Positions 7,680-15,773 of a stretch of DNA of 64,000 bases are shown here, one piece after another. The notes beneath the pieces are model-generated. The model did no database searches. It saw nothing but the letters and a program-made list of their open reading frames with translations, and was not told where the DNA came from. Numbering within the stretch: the stretch's first letter is position 1; each line of letters opens with the position of its first letter. The position numbers and the translations under genes were made by a program. The stretch comes from Shouchella clausii (GTDB taxonomy: Bacteria > Bacillota > Bacilli > Bacillales > Bacillaceae_D), in assembly GCF_001598215.1 (NCBI RefSeq), contig NZ_BCXJ01000003.1:186001-250000 (forward strand), in the 5' to 3' direction.

Positions 7680-8867
7680 TCACTGCAGTTTTTTATCCGC
7701 TGACTGCGCCGCCGAATACCGTGGCACCATGCTGAACAAAACAAACACGGCAATGATGGCGATGAGTACGCCAAGTATCCCGAACCAAGTAATGGATGCC
7801 AAAGAAACACGGTTAACGATCAGCCCACCCATTCCTGCGCCAACAGCCATGGAAAGCTGCATCATGGAACTGTTCAAGCTCAGCATTACCCCCGAAGATT
7901 CAGGAACAAGCGAGACCAGGTTAAATTGCTGCGCAGGTGCGGATGACCAGGCGGCAAAAGACCAGAGGATCAAAATTGCGAATACGGCAATGACCGATTG
8001 CCCGACTAAAGATAGCAAAATCAACGAAATGACGTGAAGCCCCATTCCTGAGACAAGCGTGTATTTGATGCCACGTTTATCCGTGCTGTAGCCACCGACT
8101 TTTGAGCCAATCAAACTGGCAATGCCGAACACGAACAGAGCTGCACTTATCAATGATTCATTTATATGTGTCACCTCTAGCAGAAAAGGGGTGATGTAGG
8201 TATAGGCGAGGGAATATCCTCCCAACCAGAAGAAAGTAATCGCTAAAGCTACCAAAATCTGAGGTTTTTTTAACAAAGCAAATTGGTTGATTAATGGAAC
8301 AGGTTTGTCGCCCTGCATACGTGGAAAAACCGCAGCTATGACAAGCATGGAGATGGCCCCGACAATTGCGATGACCAGAAATATCGCTTTCCAGCCAAAA
8401 GCCGAGGCTACCATTCTGCCGAGCGGGACGCCGATGATGAGCGATGCGGTAATGCCCATCGTGACGTTAGCGATGGCGCTGGCCTGCTTGCCAGGCGGAG
8501 CGATTTTGGCGGCGATGCTGAGCGCGTTAACGGTGACTACCCCAGCGCCTATTGCCGTAATGATTCTCGCGGCAATGAAAAGGCCGAAGCCGGACAATAT
8601 ATATGTCAGCAGATTTGCGGCAATAAAAAGACCTAGCGAATAAAGGAGGAGCTTGCGCCGGTCCATCTTGGCCGTCAGCGCCATCAATATAGGTGTGACG
8701 ACCGCATAGGCCAGGGAATAAACCGTAATAAGCTGGCCTGCTGTCGCAACGCTTGTTCCCAACGTCTCTGCGATCCGGTCTAATATCCCAGAAATGACGT
8801 AATTGGATGTTCCAACTAAAAAGCTAATCAAGGCTAGAACGTACACTTTCCATGCGCTCTTCATCAT
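7680..8867 (-). CDS. MFS efflux transporter (DHA1 family, PbuE/YdhP-like)
   Basis: A 395-residue protein with 12 predicted membrane helices. Helix 2-3 carries the family A-like motif (LTAKMDRRKLLLYSLGLF), helix 5 has GVPLGRMVASAFGWK, and the second half begins with FFWLGGYSLAYTYITPFL. The overall pattern resembles B. subtilis PbuE (purine efflux) and other DHA1 drug exporters, but substrate cannot be assigned. AGGAGAGTGA precedes the double ATG. It lies in the segment between the two ubiX copies and is divergent, across about 440 bases, from a TetR regulator, the usual arrangement of a pump with its repressor. It was probably acquired together with that regulator. Confidence 0.85.
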   Translation of the reverse strand: MMKSAWKVYVLALISFLVGTSNYVISGILDRIAETLGTSVATAGQLITVYSLAYAVVTPILMALTAKMDRRKLLLYSLGLFIAANLLTYILSGFGLFIAARIITAIGAGVVTVNALSIAAKIAPPGKQASAIANVTMGITASLIIGVPLGRMVASAFGWKAIFLVIAIVGAISMLVIAAVFPRMQGDKPVPLINQFALLKKPQILVALAITFFWLGGYSLAYTYITPFLLEVTHINESLISAALFVFGIASLIGSKVGGYSTDKRGIKYTLVSGMGLHVISLILLSLVGQSVIAVFAILILWSFAAWSSAPAQQFNLVSLVPESSGVMLSLNSSMMQLSMAVGAGMGGLIVNRVSLASITWFGILGVLIAIIAVFVLFSMVPRYSAAQSADKKLQ

Positions 8868-8905
8868 TCACTCTCCTGATGTGTTTTAAAGAACTATTTT
8901 TTAAA

Positions 8906-8925
8906 AACAATCTTTACATATTGTT
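8906..8925. promoter_or_regulatory. inverted repeat upstream of the MFS gene
   Basis: AACAAT (8906-8911) and ATTGTT (8920-8925) form a perfect 6-base inverted repeat with an 8-base spacer, about 40 bases ahead of the MFS start. It resembles half of the GTTGT...ACAAC sites near the TetR gene, so it may be an operator for the pump. The stretch 8926-9170 shows only coding-like debris on the minus strand that I could not identify. Confidence 0.35.
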
Positions 8926-9175
8926 ATTCCTTAAGCATTTTGTTAAAGAAAGGGACATCATCGACTGCCAGCCTCACCGTCGGATGACCGGACTTCGCCG
9001 CCTTTTGCGCGGGCAACAAGCATGAGTGGCACCGATACTAGCACGTTATGACTCTCCAATCTTCGAGTACCACAATGACAGCCGAAGCCTCAACCTCTTT
9101 TGATTTGTGAAACCGACATGTTTCTCTCCTCCTTTTGGAAAAGAAGCATTCTAAATTCGTATCTATGCAACATTT

Positions 9176-9267
9176 GTTGTTTGAACAACATTCGTTGTAT
9201 TCATATGTTATAATTCCAACCAGATGGTGAGCAATCATCAATAGCCATGAACCGTTGTATAAACAAC
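9176..9267. promoter_or_regulatory. two near-identical palindromes, probable TetR operators
   Basis: GTTGTTTGAACAAC (9176-9189) and GTTGTATAAACAAC (9254-9267) share the form GTTGTWTRAACAAC. A TATAAT lies between them at 9209-9214. The second site is about 40 bases upstream of the ATG of the TetR-family gene. Pairs of such palindromes flanking a -10 box are typical of autoregulated TetR repressors. Binding by this regulator is inference. Confidence 0.55.
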
Positions 9268-9308
9268 ACCCTTTCTATAATGTCGTTTTATTGGGGGAGA
9301 TTTTAACC

Positions 9309-9899
9309 ATGACAACTAAAAAGAATGAAGCTGATCCTCGTGTGATACGTACACGGCGACTTCTTCAAGACGCTTTTGCTTCATTAATTCAAGAAAAAGA
9401 TTTTGAATCGATAACCGTTAAAGATATAGCAGAGCGGGCTACTGTTAACAGAGCAACGTTTTATGCGCACTTCATAGATAAATTCGAAATTCTTGAGGCT
9501 AGACTAATGGAATCATTTATGACAATCATAAATCGTAGAATATGCGGTCACGAAGTATTAAATGAAGAAACCATTCAGAGCATCTTTCTGGGTGTATGCG
9601 ATTTTCACAAGGATCTAAGCGCTATGTGCAAAAGAAGGAATGCATCGCTCGGAGCTGTATTTGAAACTCAAATAAAGGAAAAAATTCAAACGATACTTCT
9701 TTCCTTTATAGACAAAGACAAGATGCTATCAAGTTCAAACGCGCAATTCTTAATCAATACAGCTTCTATTATGTTAAGTTGGGGGATGTATGGATTGGCT
9801 TACGTTTGGAACAAGGAGGGGCGTCAAATAAGTGCGGAATCATTCGTTAAACAAAGTATGCCCTTAGTAATGAACGGAGCCAAAGAACTGCTGGAATAG
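9309..9899 (+). CDS. TetR/AcrR family transcriptional regulator
   Basis: A 196-residue regulator with an N-terminal TetR helix-turn-helix (TRRLLQDAFASLIQEKDFES, then ITVKDIAERATVNRATFYAH) and a C-terminal ligand domain of the type found in Bacillus TetR proteins next to efflux genes. The ATG at 9309 was chosen because GGGGGAG lies about nine bases upstream; the frame is open to a TTG at 9255 but that lies inside a predicted operator. It is divergent from the MFS pump and probably represses it and itself. Ligand unknown. Both lie within the block bounded by the ubiX repeats. Confidence 0.9.
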   Translation: MTTKKNEADPRVIRTRRLLQDAFASLIQEKDFESITVKDIAERATVNRATFYAHFIDKFEILEARLMESFMTIINRRICGHEVLNEETIQSIFLGVCDFHKDLSAMCKRRNASLGAVFETQIKEKIQTILLSFIDKDKMLSSSNAQFLINTASIMLSWGMYGLAYVWNKEGRQISAESFVKQSMPLVMNGAKELLE

Positions 9900-10076
9900 G
9901 TCCTGTCGCTATTGCTGTGGAAGAAACAAGATGCATACAAAAAAGACCCACTCCCACGCGAAGTGATACGCTCCCACCATCTAATTTATAAACGCAGCTA
10001 TAGTATGATGGATTGGCTGCTACCTCTTTCTTGTTTAGCTAAAATCGATCATACTGAAATAGAAACGAAGAACACA

Positions 10077-10312
10077 TATACTTGCATGAGAGATTGATGA
10101 AGCGGAGTGGTCTGAATGAAACTGATTATAGGAATGACAGGGGCTACAGGGGCCATTTTTGGCATCCGTTTGCTCCAGCAACTACAAAAAACAGAAGTGG
10201 AGTCCCATTTGGTGATGTCGCCATGGGCTGCTGCTACGATCCAAGCTGAAACGTCTTTTACCGTAAAAGATGTTGAACGGCTTGCCAATTATACGTATTC
10301 GCCTAAAGATTT
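10077..10312 (+). repeat. direct repeat, copy 2 (5' part of intact ubiX)
   Basis: Partner of 6835-7070. It contains the leader, ribosome binding region and first 66 codons of the intact gene. The two copies bound a 3.2 kb segment holding the transposase remnant, the MFS pump and the TetR regulator. Recombination between them would delete that segment and leave one ubiX. The stretch 9900-10076 between tetR and this repeat shows no gene. Confidence 0.9.
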
Positions 10313-10700
10313 AGGCGCAGCGATTTCAAGCGGCTCTTTTCAAATCGATGGCATGATGATCGCCCCGTGCAGCATGAAGACGCTCGCTTCAATCCGGACA
10401 GGCCTCGCAGACAACCTGGTTACACGGGCCGCTGATGTCATGTTAAAAGAGCGTAAACCGCTATTATTAATGACACGGGAAACGCCACTTAATGATATAC
10501 ATTTAGAAAACATGCTGGCTTTGTCGCGAATGGGGGCTCATATCGTCCCGCCAATGCCCGCTTTTTATAACCAGCCGCAAACGATTGATGATCTTGTTGA
10601 CCATATCGTTTACCGCACCCTTGACCAATTCGGCATTCACTTGCCTGATGCAAAACGCTGGCAAGGATTAAAAGCAGAGCGCCGCGATCCTGGTTTTTAA
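10116..10700 (+). CDS. ubiX: UbiX/Pad1 family flavin prenyltransferase
   Basis: A 194-residue protein of the UbiX family, which attaches a dimethylallyl group to FMN to make prenyl-FMN, the cofactor of UbiD decarboxylases. The N-terminal IIGMTGATGAIFGIRLL is the flavin-binding loop; DGMMIAPCSMKTLASIRTGL and DNLVTRAADVMLKERKPLLL are the conserved SMKTLA and ADVxLKERR blocks; and MTRETPLNDIHLENMLALS binds the prenyl phosphate. No ubiD gene is nearby, unlike the bsdBCD phenolic-acid operon of B. subtilis, so the partner decarboxylase must be elsewhere. Its first third is duplicated at 6835-7070. A strong terminator follows. Confidence 0.93.
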   Translation: MKLIIGMTGATGAIFGIRLLQQLQKTEVESHLVMSPWAAATIQAETSFTVKDVERLANYTYSPKDLGAAISSGSFQIDGMMIAPCSMKTLASIRTGLADNLVTRAADVMLKERKPLLLMTRETPLNDIHLENMLALSRMGAHIVPPMPAFYNQPQTIDDLVDHIVYRTLDQFGIHLPDAKRWQGLKAERRDPGF

Positions 10701-10713
10701 GTGAACTATATGT

Positions 10714-10746
10714 AAAAGGAGCTGACACTGGGTGTCAGCTCCTTTT
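10714..10746. terminator. perfect bidirectional terminator between ubiX and uxuB
   Basis: A 15-base perfect stem (10714-10728 with 10732-10746, 3-base loop) starts with AAAA and ends with TTTT followed by two more T. It serves the convergent ubiX and uxu transcripts. Confidence 0.9.
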
Positions 10747-10760
10747 TTATAGTCATACCC

Positions 10761-11606
10761 TTAAACGCCTGAATACGCCATAAATCCTCCATCAACGGGG
10801 ATCGTAACGCCTGTCACAAACCGCGAAGCGTCTTCATCGGCAAGCCACAAAAGTGTTCCAAGCAAATCTTCAGGTTTGCCGAAACGGCGCTGTGGTGTGT
10901 GGGCAATGATTTTTTCGGCCCGCTCCGTTAGCGAACCGTCTGGCTTTGTTAATAAAGCGCGGTTTTGCTCAGTTAGAAAGAAGCCAGGGGCGATGGCATT
11001 AGCGCGAATGCCTGAGTCAGCAAAATGAACGGCGAGCCACTGAGTAAAATTGTTAATACCTGCTTTTGCAGCGCTATAGGCTGGAACTTTCGTCATCGGT
11101 GATGGAGCAGACATGGATGAAATATTGATTACCGAACCGCCGCGTCCGAGCATTTGTTTGACAAAGGCTTGTGTCGGAATGACGGTGCCTTGCAAATTTA
11201 ACCGAAATACGGAATCAAAACCATTCGGCGCCAAATCAAAAAACGATTTTGCCGACTCGTTTTCCAAATCGCCTTCCTCATAAGTTTCCTTGTCAGTAAT
11301 GGCGTCTGGATGGTTTCCACCAGCACCATTTATAAGCAAATCACAAGGGCCAAACTCTTCCTTGACCGTAGAGGCCGCTTGTTGGACCTGCTCTTCATTA
11401 AGCACATCACAAGCTAGCGCTATCGCCTTCCCGCCTTGTTCCCTAATTTCCTGGGCAACTGCCTCGCCTTTTTCTTTCGTCCGATTTAGAATCGCGACTT
11501 TCATGCCATGTATGGCAAGTTCTTTTGCCATTGCCCGGCAAAGAATGCCGCTTCCGCCAGTCACAACAGCGACTTTCCCCTTTAATGACTCATGCCCAAC
11601 TGCCAT
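10761..11606 (-). CDS. uxuB: D-mannonate/fructuronate oxidoreductase, SDR type (UxuB/YjmF-like)
   Basis: A 281-residue short-chain dehydrogenase: [19 protein letters not shown] is the NAD(P) glycine loop, [13 protein letters not shown] the second motif, [20 protein letters not shown] the catalytic Ser and YSAAK Tyr-Lys, and [14 protein letters not shown] the C-terminus. The insert around [20 protein letters not shown] is typical of the Bacillus UxuB (YjmF) type that interconverts D-fructuronate and D-mannonate. It is the last gene of a three-gene unit and its start overlaps the uxuA stop by one base. A D-mannonate dehydratase next to it makes the assignment firm. Confidence 0.9.
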   Translation of the reverse strand: MAVGHESLKGKVAVVTGGSGILCRAMAKELAIHGMKVAILNRTKEKGEAVAQEIREQGGKAIALACDVLNEEQVQQAASTVKEEFGPCDLLINGAGGNHPDAITDKETYEEGDLENESAKSFFDLAPNGFDSVFRLNLQGTVIPTQAFVKQMLGRGGSVINISSMSAPSPMTKVPAYSAAKAGINNFTQWLAVHFADSGIRANAIAPGFFLTEQNRALLTKPDGSLTERAEKIIAHTPQRRFGKPEDLLGTLLWLADEDASRFVTGVTIPVDGGFMAYSGV

Positions 11607-12682
11607 TACGATTGCCTCCTTTTTGCTTCAAGCTCATATGCATCCCAAAGTCCCCACAAATGCATGATGCCAAGAGCACGGTCGTAGAGGCCATAGCCAG
11701 GACGGCATTTTTCATCCCAAATATGGCGGCCGTGGTCAGGGCGCGCATAGCCAGTATAGCCGTTTTCGTGGTAGGCCTTAACGACATCGGCAATATGAAC
11801 AGAACCGTCTTGTGAACGATGAGATGTCTCGATAAAATCCCCATTATCATAGACTTTGACATTGCGGATATGAGCAAATGGAATTCGGTCGTGGAAACGG
11901 CGAATCATCTTCGGAATATCGTTTTCTGGGTTTGCACCAAGTGAACCGCTGCATAGCGTAATGCCATGGGCTGGGCTGTTTGACAATTGCAAAAAGCGCT
12001 CAACGGCGGCCTCACTTGTTATGATGCGCGGCAAGCCAAAAACAGACCATGGCGGATCGTCAGGGTGGATCGCCATTTGAATGCCATGTTCCTCTGCAAC
12101 TGGAAGTACTTGCTCTAAGAAATACTGCAAATGCTCCCATAGATCTTCTTCTGTCACATTCTCGTAAGCTTTGAGCGATTTTTCAATATGAGCCAAACGC
12201 TCTGGCTCCCAGCCAGGCATGGTAAAGGCCGCGTTGCTTGTCGTTTGTCGTACCAATTCGTGGGGGTCCATGCTGTCCACTTTTGCTTTTTCATAGAAAA
12301 GAGCAGTAGATCCGTCTTCCATTTCTTTAAACAAATCTGTGCGTGTCCAATCAAACACAGGCATAAAGTTGTAACAAATCACCTTCGCACCGACCTTGGC
12401 GACATTGCGAATGCTTTCTTTATAATTCTCAATGTATGCATCACGCGTCGGCAAGCCTAGTTTAATATCTTCGTGGACATTAATGCTTTCAACCACGTCT
12501 AAATGAAACCCATAACGGTCGGCCTGTTCCTTTACTTTCATGATGTCTTCCAAAGGCCATACTTCGCCAGCCATTTTATCGTGCAACGCCCAAACAAGCC
12601 CTTCTACTCCAGGGATTTGTTTGATTTGCTCCAGTGTTACGCTGTCGTTGTTTTCTCCGTACCACCTAAATGTCATTCTCAC
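11606..12682 (-). CDS. uxuA: mannonate dehydratase
   Basis: A 358-residue UxuA protein that dehydrates D-mannonate to 2-keto-3-deoxygluconate in hexuronate breakdown. Conserved features seen: [20 protein letters not shown] at the start, [17 protein letters not shown], the metal-binding [33 protein letters not shown], and the C-terminal [13 protein letters not shown] followed by [11 protein letters not shown]. Length matches Gram-positive UxuA. It overlaps the upstream dehydrogenase by four bases and the downstream uxuB by one, so the three genes are translated in a coupled way. Confidence 0.96.
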   Translation of the reverse strand: MRMTFRWYGENNDSVTLEQIKQIPGVEGLVWALHDKMAGEVWPLEDIMKVKEQADRYGFHLDVVESINVHEDIKLGLPTRDAYIENYKESIRNVAKVGAKVICYNFMPVFDWTRTDLFKEMEDGSTALFYEKAKVDSMDPHELVRQTTSNAAFTMPGWEPERLAHIEKSLKAYENVTEEDLWEHLQYFLEQVLPVAEEHGIQMAIHPDDPPWSVFGLPRIITSEAAVERFLQLSNSPAHGITLCSGSLGANPENDIPKMIRRFHDRIPFAHIRNVKVYDNGDFIETSHRSQDGSVHIADVVKAYHENGYTGYARPDHGRHIWDEKCRPGYGLYDRALGIMHLWGLWDAYELEAKRRQS

Positions 12683-13716
12683 TTGCTCTCATCCTCTCTA
12701 TCAAAGATTAACACTGCTTTACGGACATTAGCAGGCTCCTTTTCAAGCAACTCGATTGCCTTTTTCACCTCATCAAAATCAAAACGATGGGATATAATCG
12801 AGGCTGGGTCAACCTTTTGTTCATTCACTTGCCTAATAACGTCGGGAAATTGGTTTGTTTGCAGCCTTGAGCCTGCTACAGTCAATTCTTTTTTCGTTAA
12901 CAATAAAGACGGAATGCTCGACGGCGTTTCATTAAAGCCTAATGTCACTACCGTTCCAGCAACAGAAGCAAGCCTAACTGCTTCAGCAAATGTTGTATTC
13001 GTACCAACTGCATCAATGACAACATTCGCGAGTTCGCCATCGGTTTTCTCAAACAGGACTGTTTCCGGCTCTTCATGAGGCAAATGAATTGTAAAATCAG
13101 CGCCTACCTGTTTGGCATAATCGAGCCGGTTGGCTTGTAAATCAGAAATGAAAACCGTTGCGCCTTTTTGCTTCGCCATGATTAAACAAGCGATGCCTGT
13201 TGGTCCTGCGCCCATGATAAAAACAGTATCTCCAGGCTCAATGTTGCCACGATATGCGGCTTGGGCGCCGATTGTCATTGGCTCGACAAGAGCAGCTGCT
13301 TCAAAAGGCAAATCCCCTTTTACTTTGTGCCAGTTAGCTTCAGGAGCTACCATCCATTCACGCATCCCACCATCACGGTGTACGCCAAATACTTCCAACT
13401 TTGCGCAAACATTCGGGCGACCTTTTTTGCAAGCGTAGCATACGCCGCATGATGAAATGGGCTCAAGCGCTACACGGTCGCCAGGACGAAGGCCATGGAC
13501 GCCGCTCCCCACTTCTTCAACAATGCCTCCGACTTCATGGCCGATAATGCGCGGGTAGACAGTAAACGGATTACTGCCATGGTAAATGTGCATGTCTGAA
13601 CCACATATCCCTACAGCTTGCACTTTGACAAGTACATCCGTGTCATTTTCAAGCTCTGGCTTTTTTATTTCAACTATGTGAATGTCCCCTGGCTTTCTAA
13701 CTTCAATTGCTCGCAA
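12679..13716 (-). CDS. zinc-dependent alcohol/sugar-acid dehydrogenase (YjmD-like)
   Basis: A 345-residue medium-chain dehydrogenase with the catalytic zinc Cys in AVGICGSDMHIYHGSNPF, GHEVGGIVEEVGSG, the four-Cys structural zinc lobe (CGVCYACKKGRPNVC), and a Rossmann motif MGAGPTGIACLIMA. It is most like B. subtilis YjmD, which stands with uxuA/uxuB in the galacturonate locus. The TTG at 13716 is chosen as start: it follows AAGGAAGTGG and matches the family N-terminus (RAIEVRKPGDI), while the longer open frame up to 13854 runs through a predicted cre site and promoter. It is first in the uxu unit. The exact substrate (a hexonate or related alcohol) is not shown by sequence. Confidence 0.85.
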   Translation of the reverse strand: MRAIEVRKPGDIHIVEIKKPELENDTDVLVKVQAVGICGSDMHIYHGSNPFTVYPRIIGHEVGGIVEEVGSGVHGLRPGDRVALEPISSCGVCYACKKGRPNVCAKLEVFGVHRDGGMREWMVAPEANWHKVKGDLPFEAAALVEPMTIGAQAAYRGNIEPGDTVFIMGAGPTGIACLIMAKQKGATVFISDLQANRLDYAKQVGADFTIHLPHEEPETVLFEKTDGELANVVIDAVGTNTTFAEAVRLASVAGTVVTLGFNETPSSIPSLLLTKKELTVAGSRLQTNQFPDVIRQVNEQKVDPASIISHRFDFDEVKKAIELLEKEPANVRKAVLIFDREDESK

Positions 13717-13753
13717 ATGCGCCACTTCCTTTTCCGTTAGTCTGACGTCTTTT

Positions 13754-13769
13754 TTGAATCCGCTTACAG
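13754..13769 (-). promoter_or_regulatory. cre site (CcpA operator) of the uxu operon
   Basis: On the minus strand CTGTAAGCGGATTCAA matches the cre consensus WTGNAARCGNWWWCAW at every position but the first. It lies about 40 bases upstream of the TTG start and downstream of the predicted promoter, where CcpA binding blocks elongation or initiation. This supports glucose repression of hexuronate use. Confidence 0.7.
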
Positions 13770-13837
13770 GATAGGCTTTGAAAATATCAAGTATGATGAT
13801 AACAATGGAGCCTGCGCTCAAAGTTAAATATGATTCT

Positions 13838-13867
13838 ACCATACTACCATACAAGTGTGGCAGTCAA
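13838..13867 (-). promoter_or_regulatory. probable uxu promoter with repeated TATGGTAG
   Basis: A TTGACT -35 (13862-13867) is followed after 18 bases by TATGGT (13838-13843). The octamer TATGGTAG occurs twice in tandem over and next to the -10, a likely operator for a local uronate regulator (GntR type in related bacteria). The -10 is weak, so the call is tentative. Confidence 0.4.
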
Positions 13868-14261
13868 GAAATTTGCTTATTCATGAGGCTAGAAGTCATG
13901 CCAAATTGGTTTTTCCGAAAACGCATCAAAAGCAATTGACTAAGATCAGATCTGCGCCATTACGCCCTTTCACTGCGATAACCTCCGAAAACAGCCTGCG
14001 CGAACAAGCCCACCCATCGTTGACTTGACTGGGGCAACATTTGTTTATATCACACAGCTTGTTTATAGGGTCTCGTTCATTCCCTTCGAGACTACCTTTT
14101 GTATAGGTTGAAATAGGCGTTTTCCTTGTCGCACTTATCGGGAGAAGCTTTAATAAGTGGGGAAACGGTAATGGCTATCTCTTTAATTCGCCTTTAGTTT
14201 GCGAGAGAAAACAAAGACTAGGGACTGGCGTCTCCTAGCCTTGTTCTTGTCATAAGAATAA
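13868..14261. other. 394-base intergenic stretch between uxu promoter and the flavoprotein gene
   Basis: No gene is supported. The minus-strand hairpin AAGACTAGG (14214-14222)/CCTAGCCTT (14234-14242), followed on the minus strand by a T-rich TGTTTT, probably terminates the transcript of the flavoprotein gene that ends at 14262. Nothing else is recognised in 13868-14210. Confidence 0.5.
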
Positions 14262-15773
14262 TCATGATTTAGAGGATAACGGTTTTGTTCTGTTGCAGAA
14301 GGCAGCTGCTTGTTCGCCAGCAAGCCGCCCAAACACAGCGCCCACCATTAAGCCAGCACCACCAGGATAGTTATGGTAAAATAGCCCGCCAACCATTTCT
14401 CCGGCTGCAAACAAGCCAGGAACTGGGCGCTTATCATCGCCGAGAATTTCGCTTTTTGGGCTGATGTGTATGCCACCAAACGTAAAAGTAATCCCGCACG
14501 TTACCGGAAATGCATAAAACGGTGCTTTTTCAAATGTTAGCGCCCAGTTTGATTTAGGCGGAAACACTCCTATTGTACGTTTGCCGTCTTTTGTCGCTGG
14601 ATTGTACGGACCTGGTTGAACTGCTTGATTATAAGTACGGATCGTATTTAATAGCGCTTCAGGACAGACGCCTATTTTCTCTGCTAATTTCTCGACGCTG
14701 TCTGCTTGGTAACAGGTTGCTTCTGGCAGGTAGTATTCTTTGCGGAGGTTAGCGCTCACTTGTGAATCGAATAATTGAAATGCTTTTTGTTCGGGTTGCT
14801 TCAATGTTTCTTTTCCGTACTTTGCATACGTATAGTTACGGAAATCGGCTCCTTCATCTACGAACCGTTCTCCTTTCACATTCACAATCAACCCTAACGG
14901 ATAAGACGATTTTTTATAAATGTCCCCTGGCTTGTTAAAGTCGCCTGTCTTCGGTGCATGATAATCCGTCGTATGAGCGTGGCAACCATCCCATTGCCCA
15001 TATTGGATAGCCCCTGCTTTTAGGGCGAGCGTTAACCCTTCTCCTGTGTTAAACGCTGTACCGCGGACAACTGCTTTTTCCCATTCAATTCCTAGGTGGG
15101 TTTTGCGCATGTTTGCATTGGCTTCAAACCCCCCACAGGCAAAAATGACGGCATTGGCGTTAATTTCAGCAGGTTCTCCCGCTATTTCAACAACTAGTTT
15201 TTTTGATTGGTCTTCTTCTTGTTTTAACTCTGTTGTCTTTGCTTCGTAACAGATGTCGATGCCAAGTGCTTCGGCACGTTGAAACAAAGCTTGGACCAGC
15301 CCCACTCCTTTGTTTTTTGTCTTCAACGGAAGCCCTCCCCAAAAATGGCGCTTCCCGTCTTTCTCATAATATTGGTTCTCATTCACTGCAAATTGCACGC
15401 CTTGCTTCATCATCCATTGAATCGTATCAAAAGAGCGTGACACGAGCTGGTTCGCTAACTTTCGATCTGTCTGCCCCTCCGTCAAGCGCAGCAGGTCGGC
15501 CATAAACGCTTCTTCTCCATAGTCAGGCATGCTGATTTGCTCGACTTGCTCCTCATCCAAGTCCGGGAGAACGGCCCGCAAATCCTGAAAGCTACCATAC
15601 GCACAACGAATTGCTCCGTCGGTAAAATACGAATTTCCGCCTCTCTTGTTCTTTGGTGCCCGTTCCAACATACATACGCTGGCCCCTTGCTCTTTTGCAG
15701 CAATCGCTGCACAAAGGGCGGCATTTCCTGCCCCTAACACAACCACGTCGACGTCTGTTTTTCTCATGATCAT
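14262..15773 (-). CDS. tcuA: FAD-dependent tricarballylate dehydrogenase-like flavoprotein (TcuA/CobZ family)
   Basis: A 503-residue flavoprotein of the fumarate reductase/succinate dehydrogenase superfamily. The N-terminal VVVLGAGNAALCAAIAAKEQ with RGGNSYFTDGAIR is the hallmark of the TcuA/CobZ group, in which TcuA oxidises tricarballylate to cis-aconitate. Later blocks: GIEWEKAVVRGTAFNTGEGL, the catalytic region around NVKGERFVDEGADFRN, and HNYPGGAGLMVGAVFGRLAG. The start (ATG 15773) follows GAGGAGGCGG and overlaps the upstream dehydrogenase by four bases. No tcuB (electron-transfer partner) is present here, so electrons must go to another acceptor. The substrate could be another tricarboxylate-like acid. 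Confidence 0.8.
   Translation of the reverse strand: MIMRKTDVDVVVLGAGNAALCAAIAAKEQGASVCMLERAPKNKRGGNSYFTDGAIRCAYGSFQDLRAVLPDLDEEQVEQISMPDYGEEAFMADLLRLTEGQTDRKLANQLVSRSFDTIQWMMKQGVQFAVNENQYYEKDGKRHFWGGLPLKTKNKGVGLVQALFQRAEALGIDICYEAKTTELKQEEDQSKKLVVEIAGEPAEINANAVIFACGGFEANANMRKTHLGIEWEKAVVRGTAFNTGEGLTLALKAGAIQYGQWDGCHAHTTDYHAPKTGDFNKPGDIYKKSSYPLGLIVNVKGERFVDEGADFRNYTYAKYGKETLKQPEQKAFQLFDSQVSANLRKEYYLPEATCYQADSVEKLAEKIGVCPEALLNTIRTYNQAVQPGPYNPATKDGKRTIGVFPPKSNWALTFEKAPFYAFPVTCGITFTFGGIHISPKSEILGDDKRPVPGLFAAGEMVGGLFYHNYPGGAGLMVGAVFGRLAGEQAAAFCNRTKPLSSKS

Noticed and set aside
9038-9241. Small minus-strand reading frame between the MFS and TetR genes
   Set aside because: It overlaps the probable TetR operator and -10 box and has a Cys/His-rich translation without any family match.
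9912-10097. Small plus-strand reading frame between tetR and ubiX
   Set aside because: No ribosome binding site, no recognisable family, and it overlaps the ubiX leader repeat.
13717-13854. Longer N-terminus for the zinc dehydrogenase of the uxu operon
   Set aside because: It would place the cre site and near-promoter DNA inside the coding region, and the extra residues do not resemble the family. The TTG at 13716 has a ribosome binding site.
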